From Streptomyces piniterrae (GTDB lineage Bacteria; Actinomycetota; Actinomycetes; Streptomycetales; Streptomycetaceae), in contig NZ_SUMB01000007.1 in assembly GCF_005048155.1 (NCBI RefSeq), positions 62,001 to 126,000 of the forward strand: a stretch of DNA of 64,000 nucleotides. The letters run 5' to 3'. Of the stretch, positions 16,059-24,473 are shown piece after piece; within the stretch, counting starts at the first letter, position 1, and each line of letters starts with the position of its first letter. Under the pieces are notes generated by a model that searched no databases, was not told the DNA's origin, and saw only the letters and a program-made list of their open reading frames with translations. A program made the position numbers and the translations under genes.

Positions 16059-16967
16059 CTACGAAGAGGCCGACGCGCGCAGCTCCTTCAGGCGGGCCAC
16101 ATCCGCCGCATGCCCCTCCTTGCCGCCGGGTGTCTCGATCACCAGAGGGACGCCGGCGGTCGCCGGGTGCCGGAACAGTTCCCCGAACGGCTCCGCGCCG
16201 AGGTGCCCGGCGCCGATGTTGGCGTGCCGGTCCTTGCGCGCGCCGGCCACGTCCTTGGAGTCATTGGCGTGGATCAGCTTCAGCCGCCCCTCGCCGGTGA
16301 CCTCCACCAGCTCGTCCAGCAGCGCCTTCATCCCGCCCGGCGCCGCCATGTCGTGACCGGCCGCGAAGGCATGGCAGGTGTCGAGGCAGACCCCGAGCCT
16401 GGGGTGCCGGTCGAGCGCCTCGAAGTACGGCCCGAGATCCTCCGCCAGCGAGCACAGCGACGCCCCCTGGCCCGCCGTCGGCTCCAGCAGCAACCACGGG
16501 TCGTCGTCCCGCGTCAGCTCGTCCAGCAGCGGCCGCAGCCGCTCCCTGACCTGCGCCAGCGCCTGCGCGCGAGGGCGCCCGCCGGTCGCCGAGCCGGTGT
16601 GCACGACGACCCCGAGCGCGCCGATCTCCCGGCCGCGGCGCAGCGAGTGCCGCAGCGACGCCACGGACTTCTCGACGGTCGCCTCGGTGTGCGAGCCGAA
16701 GTTGATCAGATACGGCGCATGCACATACGCCGGGATGCCGTCCCGCGCACAGGCGGCCCGGAACGCCTCGTCCTGCCCGGGGTTGCCGGGCGGCGTCGCC
16801 CAGCCGCGCGGATTGGCCACGAAGACCTGCACGGTCTCGGCGCCCATCTCGGCGGCGTACGGAAGGCCGACCTTGGCCAGGCCGCCGGCCACCGGCACAT
16901 GGCCGCCGACCGGATTACGGGCACGGGCACGCCGCTCGGCGCGCTCTGGGAACGGGGGAGTACTCAC
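16059..16967 (-). CDS. nfo: Deoxyribonuclease IV (AP endonuclease)
   Basis: Cleaves DNA 5' to abasic sites in base excision repair, using a three-metal zinc cluster. It has 302 residues with the TIM-barrel metal-site motifs in order: YVHAPYLINFGS (His), LLLEPTAGQG (Glu), VCLDTCHAFAAGHD (Asp/His), LIHANDSKD (His) and VIETPGG (Glu). The N-terminal extension of about 20 residues is Arg-rich. Start GTG 16967 is directly preceded by GGGAG. It lies between the oxidoreductase and the PASTA kinase with 70 bases to the latter, and may share a transcript with it. Confidence 0.92.
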   Translation of the reverse strand: MSTPPFPERAERRARARNPVGGHVPVAGGLAKVGLPYAAEMGAETVQVFVANPRGWATPPGNPGQDEAFRAACARDGIPAYVHAPYLINFGSHTEATVEKSVASLRHSLRRGREIGALGVVVHTGSATGGRPRAQALAQVRERLRPLLDELTRDDDPWLLLEPTAGQGASLCSLAEDLGPYFEALDRHPRLGVCLDTCHAFAAGHDMAAPGGMKALLDELVEVTGEGRLKLIHANDSKDVAGARKDRHANIGAGHLGAEPFGELFRHPATAGVPLVIETPGGKEGHAADVARLKELRASASS

Positions 16968-17037
16968 GCTCCCAGGGTGCCAGGGACCCGAAGGGTCCCC
17001 GACACCGCTCCCCGACCGCGCGGGAACCTCGCCCCCG

Positions 17038-19062
17038 TTACAGCGCTCCCTTGAGCTTGATGGTGATCGTGCTGCCCTTCGGCGCCTGCTCCTCGCCCTC
17101 GACCGACTGGCTCTCGACCTCGTCCTGGGGGAAGAGGAACGGCTTCTTCACCTCGACCCGGAAGCCGCGATCCGTCAGCGTCTTCCTGGCGTCCGCCTCG
17201 CTCTGACCGGTGACGTCCGGGACGGTGACCATCTCAGGGCCCTTGGAGAGCGTGAGGGTGACGGTGTCGCCCTTGCCCAGTTCGGTGTTCTCATCGGGCG
17301 ACTGCTGGGCGATGGTGCCCCGGTCCTCCTGGGAGAACACCGGCCGGGCCGCGAACTTCACCTTGAAGCCCTCGTCACGCAGCGTCTCCACGGCGTCCGC
17401 CCGGTCGTCGCCGATCACATCGGGCACCTGCACGGCGGGGCCACGGCTGATGGTGAGCGCCACCGCCGTATCGGGGTGCCGCTTGGTGCCCGGGGCCGGG
17501 TCCGTACGGATCACCGAGCCCTTGGCGACGTCCGCGTCGAACTCCCGGCGCTCGGTGCCCGGGGCCAGCCCGAGGTCGCGCAGTTTGCGCTTGGCGTCAG
17601 CGACCGGGGTGCCGGACAGCTCGGGGATCGTGACGATCTCCGGGCCGCGGGAGATGGTGAGGGTGACCGTGCCCGTACCGCGGATCTGCCGGCCGGTCGC
17701 CGGGTCCGTGGCCATGACATGGCCGCGCGCCACGGTCGCGCTGAAGTCCCGCTTCACCTTCACGCCCAGGCCCTCGTCCCGCAGCGTCTTCTCCGCCTTG
17801 GCCTGCGGCATGTCCAGCACCGCCGGGACGGTCGTGAACTGGCCGATATTGATGTACCAGACGCCGGTGCCCACCCCGAGGACGAGCAGGACGGCCGCGA
17901 CGATGGTGAGCAGCCGGTGCCGCTGGAGCAGCCCGCCACGGGGCGCCGCGGCGGCCACCGGGCGCAGCCGCGTCGTCTGGTCCGTCGGCGCCGCGGCCGG
18001 CGGCGGCACCTCCAGCCGGCTGGTGCGGTTGAGCCCGTCCCCGGTCTCCTCGACGGGCAGCGGCATCTGGACGCCGCCGATCCGCGGGAGCACGTCCGTG
18101 CGCTCGGCGTCGCCGCCCTCCCCCACTCTCGACTTCGCTCGAGCGGGGGGACCCCCATCGGAGCCCTGGGCGGGCGTCTCCTTGGCCTGCGGCGGCACGA
18201 CGTCCAGCTGCGCGTCGGTCAGCTCGGCGCGGGCCGCGCGGGAGCGGGACAGCAGGGCCACCGCGTCCTGCGGGCGCTGCTGCGGATCGCGGGCGGTGGC
18301 CAGCGCCACCAGGTCGTCCAGCTGCGGCGCCAGACCGGGCACGAGCTCGGACGGCGGCAGCACGTCCTCGTGCAGATGCTGGTAGAGGATCTGCGCCGCG
18401 GAGCCGCCGGTGTGCGGCTTGCCGCCGGTCAGCATCTCGTAGAGCACCACACCGCAGGCGTAGACATCCACCCGGGTGTCCGCGGTGCCGTGCTCCATCT
18501 GCTCGGGGGCCAGATAGGAGACCGTCCCCAGGACCGAGCCCGTCGAGGCGGTGGTGTTGGTGTCCACGGCGCGCACCAGACCGAAGTCGGCGACCTTGAC
18601 CCGGCCGTCGTCGCCGATCAGGACGTTCTCCGGCTTCATGTCGCGGTGCACCAGGCCGGCGCGGTGCGCGGCGCCCAGGGCGGCGAGGACCGGCTCCAGG
18701 ATGTCCAGCGCGGCCCGCGGCTGCAGCGCGCCCCGCTCGCGGAGCACGTCGCGCAGTGTGCACCCCGCGACGTACTCCATCGCCAGATAGACGTATGTGC
18801 CGTCCGTGCCCTGGTCGAAGACGCCGACCACGTTCGGGTGCGACAGGCGCGCGACCGACTTCGCCTCACGGATGAACCGGTCGACGAACGCGTCGTCCAT
18901 GGCGAGGGTCGGGTGCATCACCTTCAGCGCGAGCACACGGTCGAGCCGGGTGTCCATGGCCCGGTAGACCGTGGCCATCCCGCCGGCGGCGATGCGCGCC
19001 TGGACGCGGTAGCGGCCGTCGAGCAGCTGGCCCACGAGTGGGTCCTGGAGGGTCGTATCCAC
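17038..19062 (-). CDS. pkaF: PASTA-domain Ser/Thr protein kinase, PkaF/PknL type
   Basis: A membrane receptor-like kinase of 674 residues. Kinase motifs: Gly loop IAAGGMATVYRAMD, VAIK-type Lys in ALKVM, HRDMKPENVLI, DFG in VADFGLVRA, and GTVSYLAPEQ activation segment. A juxtamembrane region rich in Pro/Ala precedes one transmembrane helix (around LLTIVAAVLLVLGVGTGVWY). Four PASTA repeats follow outside the cell and should bind peptidoglycan fragments. It is the likely counterpart of mycobacterial PknL, whose substrate Rv2175c has a homologue at 23.2 kb. GTG 19062 is chosen since TAGACT lies 8 bases upstream without a ribosome site (leaderless). The juxtamembrane part contains an in-frame palindromic repeat. 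Confidence 0.92.
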   Translation of the reverse strand: MDTTLQDPLVGQLLDGRYRVQARIAAGGMATVYRAMDTRLDRVLALKVMHPTLAMDDAFVDRFIREAKSVARLSHPNVVGVFDQGTDGTYVYLAMEYVAGCTLRDVLRERGALQPRAALDILEPVLAALGAAHRAGLVHRDMKPENVLIGDDGRVKVADFGLVRAVDTNTTASTGSVLGTVSYLAPEQMEHGTADTRVDVYACGVVLYEMLTGGKPHTGGSAAQILYQHLHEDVLPPSELVPGLAPQLDDLVALATARDPQQRPQDAVALLSRSRAARAELTDAQLDVVPPQAKETPAQGSDGGPPARAKSRVGEGGDAERTDVLPRIGGVQMPLPVEETGDGLNRTSRLEVPPPAAAPTDQTTRLRPVAAAAPRGGLLQRHRLLTIVAAVLLVLGVGTGVWYINIGQFTTVPAVLDMPQAKAEKTLRDEGLGVKVKRDFSATVARGHVMATDPATGRQIRGTGTVTLTISRGPEIVTIPELSGTPVADAKRKLRDLGLAPGTERREFDADVAKGSVIRTDPAPGTKRHPDTAVALTISRGPAVQVPDVIGDDRADAVETLRDEGFKVKFAARPVFSQEDRGTIAQQSPDENTELGKGDTVTLTLSKGPEMVTVPDVTGQSEADARKTLTDRGFRVEVKKPFLFPQDEVESQSVEGEEQAPKGSTITIKLKGAL
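18118..18160 (-). repeat. Palindromic repeat element inside the kinase gene
   Basis: Positions 18118-18160 form a G/C-run palindrome: CTCCCCCACTCTCGA, then CTTCG, then CTCGAGCGGGGGGACCCCC. A similar element lies upstream of the moxR-like gene (40981-41020). It encodes GGPPARAKSRVGEGG in the kinase juxtamembrane region and keeps the frame. Confidence 0.65.
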
Positions 19063-19070
19063 GGCAGACG

Positions 19071-19076
19071 AGTCTA
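19071..19076 (-). promoter_or_regulatory. Candidate -10 of a leaderless pkaF transcript
   Basis: TAGACT on the - strand ends 8 bases before the GTG start of the kinase, the distance expected if transcription starts at the start codon. A convincing -35 was not found. Confidence 0.4.
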
Positions 19077-19199
19077 CGAGCAAGCACCGACAGGTCTCAC
19101 GCCCCGGCCGCTCCCCGGCCGTACTGCAGCCGAACGGTGACAGGAACATGGCTTCCTGGCGGGAACACGGCCTCGTCCGCCCCGCCTCCGCCGCGCCGC

Positions 19200-20042
19200 T
19201 CAGAACGCCGGCCGCTCCGGATCCAGCTCCGCCACGCCCTCCGTCGGCGACGACGCCTGCGCGAAGTGGCGGCGCGGGATCCGGCCCGCGCGGTACGCCA
19301 GCCGGCCCGCCTCGACCGCGTGCCGCATCGCCGCGGCCATCAGCTCCGGCTCCTGCGCCCGGGTCACCGCGGACGCCAGCATCACCGCGGCGCAGCCCAG
19401 CTCCATCGCCAGTGCGGCGTCCGAGGCGGTGCCCGCGCCCGCGTCCAGCACGACGGGGACGGTGGCGCGCTCGGTGATCAGCTGGAAGTTGTGCGGATTG
19501 CGGATGCCGAGACCGGAGCCGATCGGCGAGCCCAGCGGCATGATCGCGGCGCAGCCGACGTCCTCCAGCTTCCGGGCCAGCACCGGATCGTCGTTCGTAT
19601 AGGGCAGCACCGTGAAACCGTCGTCCACCAGGGTCTCGGCGGCGTCCAGCAGCTCGATCGGGTCGGGCAGCAGGGTCCGCTCGTCGGCGACGACCTCCAG
19701 CTTGACCCAGTCGGTGCCGAGCGCTTCCCGGGCGAGCCGGGCGGTGAGCACCGCCTCGCCCGCGGTGAAGCAGCCCGCGGTGTTCGGCAGCACCCGGATC
19801 CCGTGCCGTTGCAGTACGGACAGCACCGAGCCCTGCACGGTCGGGTCCAGCCGCCGCATGGCGACCGTCGTCAGTTCCGTGCCGGAGGCGAGCAGCGCGC
19901 GTTCCAGGACGTCGAGGCTGGGCGCGCCGCCGGTGCCCATGATCAGGCGGGACCGGAAGGTGGTGCCGGCGATGGTGAGGGCGTCGGGGGCCGCCGCATC
20001 GGCTGTGCCGGTTGCCTCGGTCATGTCTGCGGTTTCGGTCAT
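19200..20042 (-). CDS. thiG: Thiazole synthase ThiG
   Basis: Forms the thiazole phosphate of thiamine from deoxyxylulose 5-phosphate, dehydroglycine and sulfur carried on ThiS. It has 280 residues, a TIM barrel with the Schiff-base Lys in GTDWVKLEVVADE (about residue 120) and phosphate-binding segments LDAGAGTASDAA and ASAVTRAQEP. An Ala/Thr-rich extension of about 20 residues precedes the domain. ATG 20042 follows the thiS stop by 9 bases, with GGGAGG at the thiS end. It is the third gene of thiO-thiS-thiG under a TPP riboswitch. Confidence 0.93.
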   Translation of the reverse strand: MTETADMTEATGTADAAAPDALTIAGTTFRSRLIMGTGGAPSLDVLERALLASGTELTTVAMRRLDPTVQGSVLSVLQRHGIRVLPNTAGCFTAGEAVLTARLAREALGTDWVKLEVVADERTLLPDPIELLDAAETLVDDGFTVLPYTNDDPVLARKLEDVGCAAIMPLGSPIGSGLGIRNPHNFQLITERATVPVVLDAGAGTASDAALAMELGCAAVMLASAVTRAQEPELMAAAMRHAVEAGRLAYRAGRIPRRHFAQASSPTEGVAELDPERPAF

Positions 20043-20051
20043 GTCTGCGGA

Positions 20052-20276
20052 TCAGCCTCCCTGGACCGCGGTGAGCACTTCGACGCGGTCGCCGTCGCCG
20101 AGGGCGGTGGCGGGCCACTGGGTGCGCGGCACCACGGTCTCGTTGACCGCGGCGGCCACCCCGCCAGGCGCCGTGGAGAGGGTCGCGACGAGCCGGTCGA
20201 GGGTGAGGCCGCCGGGGATCTCGCGGGCCTCCCCGTTGACGGACACGGAAACGGTGTGGCCACCGGGGGCGCTCAT
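20052..20276 (-). CDS. thiS: Sulfur carrier protein ThiS
   Basis: A 74-residue ubiquitin-fold protein that carries sulfur as a C-terminal thiocarboxylate to ThiG. The essential Gly-Gly C terminus is present (LTAVQGG), as is the VSVNGEAREIP strand start. Its ATG overlaps the thiO stop by 4 bases, so it is translationally coupled. The thiF/moeB-type activating enzyme is not in this window. Confidence 0.92.
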   Translation of the reverse strand: MSAPGGHTVSVSVNGEAREIPGGLTLDRLVATLSTAPGGVAAAVNETVVPRTQWPATALGDGDRVEVLTAVQGG

Positions 20277-21538
20277 ACGGGCTGCTCCTCTGGGACGCGG
20301 GCGCCTGCCGGCCCGTGGACGGCCGCGGCGGGGAACCGCGCGGGGGAGAACGGGCGGGCCTCCTCCGGGAGGTTCCCGGTGGCCAGCGCCTCGGCCATCG
20401 CCTCACCGGTGACCGGCGTCAGCAGCACCCCGTTGCGGAAGTGCCCGGTGGCCAGGTGGAGGCCGGGCAGCGCGGACGGGCCGAGCAGCGGGGCGTTGTC
20501 GGGGGAGGTGGGGCGCAGCCCGGCGCAGGTCTCGACCAGCGGCAGCTCGGTGATGCCGGGGACCAGCTCGTGCGCGTCCCGCAGCAGCTCGTAGACGCCG
20601 CCCGCGGTGACGGTGGTGTCCCAGCCCAGCTCCTCGCTGGTGGCGCCGACGACCAGTTCGCCGTTCTCCCGGGGCACCAGATAGAGCGGCCCGCCCCGTA
20701 CGACGGCCCGTACGGTGCGCGACAGGAAGGCGGGCCCGCCGGCCGGTGCGTCCGGCATGCGCAGTCGCAGTACCTGTCCCTTGACCGGCCGCACCGGAGG
20801 CAGCACGTCCTCGGGTACGCCGGCCAGCCGCCCGCTGTGGCTGCCTCCGGCCAGCACCGTCTGACCGGCCGACAGCCGTGTGCCGTCGTCGAGTTCGACG
20901 CCCGAGGCGCGCCCCCCGGAGACCGTCAGCCGCTTCGCCCAGCCACGGTGGAAGGCCACCCCGGCCCGCTCGCAGGCGATCAGCAGGGCGCTGGCCAGTC
21001 GGCGCGGATCGACCTGGTGGTCGCCGTCCACCCGGAGACCGCCGCGCACCCCGGGGGCCAGCATCGGCTCCAGCCGGCGGCACTCGCGCCCCGAGAGCCA
21101 CTGCGAGTCCAGTCCGGAGCGGGTCTGCAGGGCGTGCAGTTCGCGCAGATGGGCGCGGTCGTCGGCGTCCAGGGCGACGGCGAGGGTGCCGCACCGCCGG
21201 TAGCCGATCCGCTGCCCGCTGGCCTCCTCCAGCTCCGCCGTGAACCGTGGATAGCGGCCCGCGGAGGCGAGGTTGAGGCCGAGCAGGGTCTGCTCGCCGA
21301 AGTGCAGCTCGGTGACCGCGGCCAGCATGCCGGCCGCGACCCGGGCGGCGCCGCCGCCGGGCGCGGGGTCGGCCACGGCCACGGTGAGCCCACGGGCGGC
21401 CGCCTTCCAGGCCGTGACCAGCCCGATGATCCCGCCCCCGATGACGAGCACGTCGGGGTGCCCGGACGGGGTCGCCGATGAGATGGACGACGAGATGGAT
21501 GCGGTGGATGACGTCGGTGTTGTGGCAGGTGGATGCAT
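20273..21538 (-). CDS. thiO: Glycine oxidase ThiO
   Basis: An FAD enzyme of 421 residues that oxidises glycine to dehydroglycine for thiazole synthesis. The dinucleotide motif VLVIGGGIIGLVTAWKAA is near residues 30-47, and the C-terminal FAD motif near 350-365 reads AGLRPTSPDNAPLLG and HLATGHFRNGVLLTP. The N terminus has a Ser/Thr-rich extension of about 28 residues. ATG 21538 is preceded by GGGAGGGG, which is also the 3' strand of the TPP riboswitch closing helix. It is the first gene of the thiO-thiS-thiG operon. Confidence 0.93.
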   Translation of the reverse strand: MHPPATTPTSSTASISSSISSATPSGHPDVLVIGGGIIGLVTAWKAAARGLTVAVADPAPGGGAARVAAGMLAAVTELHFGEQTLLGLNLASAGRYPRFTAELEEASGQRIGYRRCGTLAVALDADDRAHLRELHALQTRSGLDSQWLSGRECRRLEPMLAPGVRGGLRVDGDHQVDPRRLASALLIACERAGVAFHRGWAKRLTVSGGRASGVELDDGTRLSAGQTVLAGGSHSGRLAGVPEDVLPPVRPVKGQVLRLRMPDAPAGGPAFLSRTVRAVVRGGPLYLVPRENGELVVGATSEELGWDTTVTAGGVYELLRDAHELVPGITELPLVETCAGLRPTSPDNAPLLGPSALPGLHLATGHFRNGVLLTPVTGEAMAEALATGNLPEEARPFSPARFPAAAVHGPAGARVPEEQPV

Positions 21539-21548
21539 GGGCGTCCAG

Positions 21549-21642
21549 CCCCTCCCTTCGCCGGCATGACCCGGATCAGGTTCGTACGGTCGGAGGCCGG
21601 CCAGCCTCCCTCTCAGCCCGGTGCGTCCGGGCTCCCGCGAGT
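21549..21642 (-). promoter_or_regulatory. TPP riboswitch (THI element) upstream of thiO
   Basis: On the - strand the conserved pieces appear in order: GGGAGCCCGG, CTGAGAGGGAGGC, GACCGTACGAACCTGATCCG, GGTCATGCCGGCGAAGGGAGG. The last piece contains the ribosome site of thiO, so thiamine pyrophosphate binding should block translation. Confidence 0.95.
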
Positions 21643-21803
21643 GCGTGCATCGGTCACCCTAATACGGGCCCGCGACGCGCCGTAAGGGAGCGCCCCGGGG
21701 TCCCGCGGGGGCGGCGCCCCGAGGCGGCCGATCGTGACGGTGTGTCAGAGATCTCCTTGCGCGCTGCTGCGAGCGGCGCGACACACCGTCCTACAGTGAT
21801 CGG

Positions 21804-23045
21804 GTGAGCGAGCACAGCACGTCCTCCCAGGCCCCTGACCGCACGCCGCGCGTCGTGATCGTCGGCGCGGGAATAGCGGGTGTGCAGACCGCGGTCGCCC
21901 TCCGTGAGCAGGGCTGGCGCGGTGCGATCACACTGCTCGGCGACGAGCCCCACCAGCCCTACGACCGCCCACCGCTGTCCAAGGCCCTGCTGCTCGGCAA
22001 GGCCGACGGCGCCGCCTTCGACATCGACTTCGGCGCGCTCGGCATCGAGCTGCACCTGGCCCGCCGGGTCACCGCCCTGCGCCCCGACGCGCATGTCGTC
22101 GAGACCGCCGAGGGGCCCATCCCGTACGACTACGCGGTGCTCGCGACCGGCGCCGATCCGGTCGTGCTGCCCGGCAGCGAAGGGGTGCCCGGCGTCCATC
22201 TGCTGCGCACCCTGGACGACGCCGAGCGGCTGCGCCCGGTGCTCGCCGGCCAGCACAAGATCGTGGTCGTCGGGGCCGGCTGGATCGGCGCGGAGTTCGC
22301 GACCGCGGCCCGCGAGGCGGGCTGCGCGGTCACCGTCGTCGAGGCCGCCGACCGCCCGCTGGCCGGCGCGCTGCCCGCCGAGGTCGCCGCCCATATGACC
22401 GACTGGTACGCGGACGCCGGGGCCGATCTGCGCACCGGAGTCTCGGTCGCGTCCGTGGCGCCGGGCGCGGTCACCCTCGCGGACGGTACGACGCTCTCCG
22501 CCGACGCCGTGGTCGTCGGGATCGGCGCCCGGCCGGCCACCGGCTGGCTGGCAGGATCCGGCGTCGCCCTGTCGCCCGAGGACGGATCCGTGCTGGCCGA
22601 CGAGCACCTGTGCACCTCCGTCCCCGACGTCTACGCGGTCGGCGACTGCGCCTCCTTCCCGTCCGCCCGCTACGGCCGCCGCCTCTTGATCCACCACTGG
22701 GACAACGCCCTCCAGGGCCCCCGTACGGTCGCCGAGAACATCGCCCGCGAGCCCGCGGAGGGCCTGGCCTACGACCCGGTCCCGTACTTCTGGTCCGAGC
22801 AGTTCGGCCGGTTCGTGCAGTACGCGGGCCACCACTCGGCCGCCGACGAGCTGGTCTGGCGCGGCGACCCGACCGGCGCCGCCTGGTCGGTGGTCTGGCT
22901 GCGGGACGGCCGGCTGGTCGCGCTGCTCGCCGTGGGCCGGCCGAGGGACCTCGCACAGGGGCGCAAGCTCATCGAGCGGGGCGCCGCCCTGGACCGGCAG
23001 CGCGCCGCGGACGCGTCCGTCTCGCTGAAGTCGGCGGTGAGCTAG
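21804..23045 (+). CDS. Ferredoxin-reductase-like FAD/NAD(P) oxidoreductase
   Basis: A flavoprotein of 413 residues that should transfer electrons from NAD(P)H to a ferredoxin or similar carrier (rhodocoxin/putidaredoxin reductase group). The FAD motif VVIVGAGIAGVQTAVAL is near residues 13-29, the NAD motif IVVVGAGWIGAEFA near 153-166, and the FAD-binding segment DVYAVGDCASFP near 276. A reductase C-terminal domain follows. There are no redox-active cysteines as in disulfide reductases. GTG 21804 has no ribosome site, and TACAGT ends 6 bases before it, so a leaderless start is possible. The carrier is not encoded nearby. Confidence 0.87.
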   Translation: MSEHSTSSQAPDRTPRVVIVGAGIAGVQTAVALREQGWRGAITLLGDEPHQPYDRPPLSKALLLGKADGAAFDIDFGALGIELHLARRVTALRPDAHVVETAEGPIPYDYAVLATGADPVVLPGSEGVPGVHLLRTLDDAERLRPVLAGQHKIVVVGAGWIGAEFATAAREAGCAVTVVEAADRPLAGALPAEVAAHMTDWYADAGADLRTGVSVASVAPGAVTLADGTTLSADAVVVGIGARPATGWLAGSGVALSPEDGSVLADEHLCTSVPDVYAVGDCASFPSARYGRRLLIHHWDNALQGPRTVAENIAREPAEGLAYDPVPYFWSEQFGRFVQYAGHHSAADELVWRGDPTGAAWSVVWLRDGRLVALLAVGRPRDLAQGRKLIERGAALDRQRAADASVSLKSAVS

Positions 23046-23158
23046 GCCTGTCCGATGCTGCCCGACGGGTCATGGCCGGGCCCGCCGCGGGCGGGGCGCC
23101 ACCCCCTGATGGCGATGCCCGGCTACCGGCTGTCAGTGCGAGGTGGCAGGCTTGTCCT

Positions 23159-23524
23159 GTGACCGAGATTGACGCAAACATCGATGGACTCGTCCCCGCC
23201 TGGCTCACCCTCCCCGACATCGCCGAAGAGATCGGCGTCGAGGTGACGCGCGTCCGGCAGCTGGTCAAGGAGGGCCAGCTGATCGCGGTGCGCCGCGGCG
23301 AGAACAGGGCGCTTCAGGTGCCGGCCGATTTCATCAAGGACGGCAAGGTCGTCAAGGGCCTCGTCGGGACCCTGACGCTCCTGCGCGACGACGGCTTCGC
23401 CGACGACGAGATGCTGGAGTGGCTCTTCACCCCTGATGACTCCCTGCCCGGCACCCCGGCGCAGGCACTGCGCGAGAATCGCGGCACGGAGGTGAAGCGC
23501 CGGGCCCAGGCGCTCGCCGTCTGA
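23159..23524 (+). CDS. Rv2175c-like DNA-binding protein
   Basis: A 121-residue protein with a winged/MerR-like helix-turn-helix (LTLPDIAEEIGVEVTRVRQL, about 16-35) and the Rv2175c C-terminal domain (VVKGLVGTLTLLRDDGFADDEMLEWLFTP onward). In Mycobacterium tuberculosis Rv2175c binds DNA and is phosphorylated by the adjacent PASTA-less kinase PknL at an N-terminal Thr. Here the kinase counterpart may be the PASTA kinase 4 kb away; Thr2 and Thr17 are the Thr residues near the N terminus. The start GTG 23159 lacks a ribosome site. A hairpin follows at 23596. Confidence 0.85.
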   Translation: MTEIDANIDGLVPAWLTLPDIAEEIGVEVTRVRQLVKEGQLIAVRRGENRALQVPADFIKDGKVVKGLVGTLTLLRDDGFADDEMLEWLFTPDDSLPGTPAQALRENRGTEVKRRAQALAV

Positions 23525-23595
23525 ACCGCCCGGCGCGGCCGCGCGCCCAGCCGGGCGTTCCTCAGCAACCGCACCATCATCCGTAACCGCACCCG

Positions 23596-23634
23596 AGGGG
23601 CGTACGGACCGGAAAGCCCGGCCCGTACGCCCCT
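23596..23634 (+). terminator. Hairpin between the Rv2175c-like gene and thiE
   Basis: AGGGGCGTACGG (23596-23607) pairs with CCGTACGCCCCT (23623-23634), with an additional inner CCGG pair. It is 71 bases after the stop and 22 bases before thiE, so it may act as a terminator or influence thiE translation. It does not match the TPP riboswitch. Confidence 0.6.
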
Positions 23635-23655
23635 GACCTGGGGGGAAACCACCCG

Positions 23656-24306
23656 ATGAGCACCGCACGACAGGCCCTGTCCGACGCCCGGCTGTATCTG
23701 TGCACGGACGCCCGCACGCGCCAGGGCGACCTCCCGCAGTTCCTGGACGCGGTGCTGTCCTCGGGTGTGGACATCGTCCAGCTGCGCGACAAGGGCATGG
23801 AGGCCGGCGAGGAGCTCAGGCATCTGGAGGTCTTCGCAGACGCCTGCCGGCGGCACGGCAAGCTGCTGGCGGTCAACGACCGTGCGGACGTCGCGCACGC
23901 CATAGCCGCCGATGTGCTGCATCTGGGGCAGGGCGATCTGCCGGTCCCGGCCGCCCGCGCCATCCTCGGCACGGACGTCCTCGTGGGCCGCTCCACCCAC
24001 GCCGAGGCCGAGGTGGACGCCGCGGTCGCCGAGGCGGGGGTGGACTACTTCTGCACCGGCCCGTGCTGGCCCACGCCCACCAAGCCGGGCCGCCACGCCC
24101 CCGGCCTCGACCTGGTCCGTTACACCGCCTCGCGTGCCCCCGAGCGCCCCTGGTTCGCCATCGGCGGGATCGACGCCGGCAATCTGGACGAGGTGCTGGA
24201 GGCGGGCGCCCGCCGCGTCGTGGTGGTCCGCGCGATCACCGAGGCGGACGACCCGGGGGCCGCGGCCGCGGACCTGGCGAAGCGCGTACGGGCCCTGGGC
24301 GCCTGA
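23656..24306 (+). CDS. thiE: Thiamine-phosphate synthase
   Basis: Joins hydroxymethylpyrimidine diphosphate and thiazole phosphate to thiamine phosphate in the cytosol. It has 216 residues, a TIM barrel with VQLRDKGM (about 36-43), LAVNDRADVA (about 74-83), HLGQGDLP, GRSTHAEAE and FAIGGIDAGN, all standard in ThiE; the usual TPTK loop appears as WPTPTKPGRHAPG. ATG 23656 is preceded by GGGGGG. No TPP riboswitch is visible here, unlike the thiO operon 2 kb away. It therefore may be constitutive or controlled otherwise. Confidence 0.93.
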   Translation: MSTARQALSDARLYLCTDARTRQGDLPQFLDAVLSSGVDIVQLRDKGMEAGEELRHLEVFADACRRHGKLLAVNDRADVAHAIAADVLHLGQGDLPVPAARAILGTDVLVGRSTHAEAEVDAAVAEAGVDYFCTGPCWPTPTKPGRHAPGLDLVRYTASRAPERPWFAIGGIDAGNLDEVLEAGARRVVVVRAITEADDPGAAAADLAKRVRALGA

Positions 24307-24385
24307 CGTCGGAGACCGGAAATGGAACCCGGGGTGCGTCGGCTGCCGGTCCGGCGGCGCTTTCTGTACGGCCGATGGCCGGGAA

Positions 24386-24404
24386 ATGTCCAACCAGTGG
24401 ACAT
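24386..24404. promoter_or_regulatory. 19-bp palindrome upstream of metF
   Basis: ATGTCCA and TGGACAT are perfect 7-base arms separated by ACCAG. The site lies about 35 bases before the -35 of the predicted leaderless metF promoter, where an activator or repressor could act. The binding protein is unknown. Confidence 0.5.
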
Positions 24405-24438
24405 GAAACCGGCTAATCAGGCATAACGCCGCTGGCGG

Positions 24439-24467
24439 TTGGTGTGTGCCTGCCCGGTGGCTAACCT
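24439..24467 (+). promoter_or_regulatory. Predicted leaderless promoter of metF
   Basis: TTGGTG, a 17-base spacer, and TAACCT ending 6 bases before the ATG. Transcription would start at or next to the start codon. There is no ribosome site before metF. Confidence 0.55.
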
Positions 24468-24473
24468 GCCGGT

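Noticed and set aside
23596..23655. TPP riboswitch upstream of thiE
   Set aside because: The hairpin lacks the CTGAGA and GAACCTGATC-type conserved segments present at thiO.
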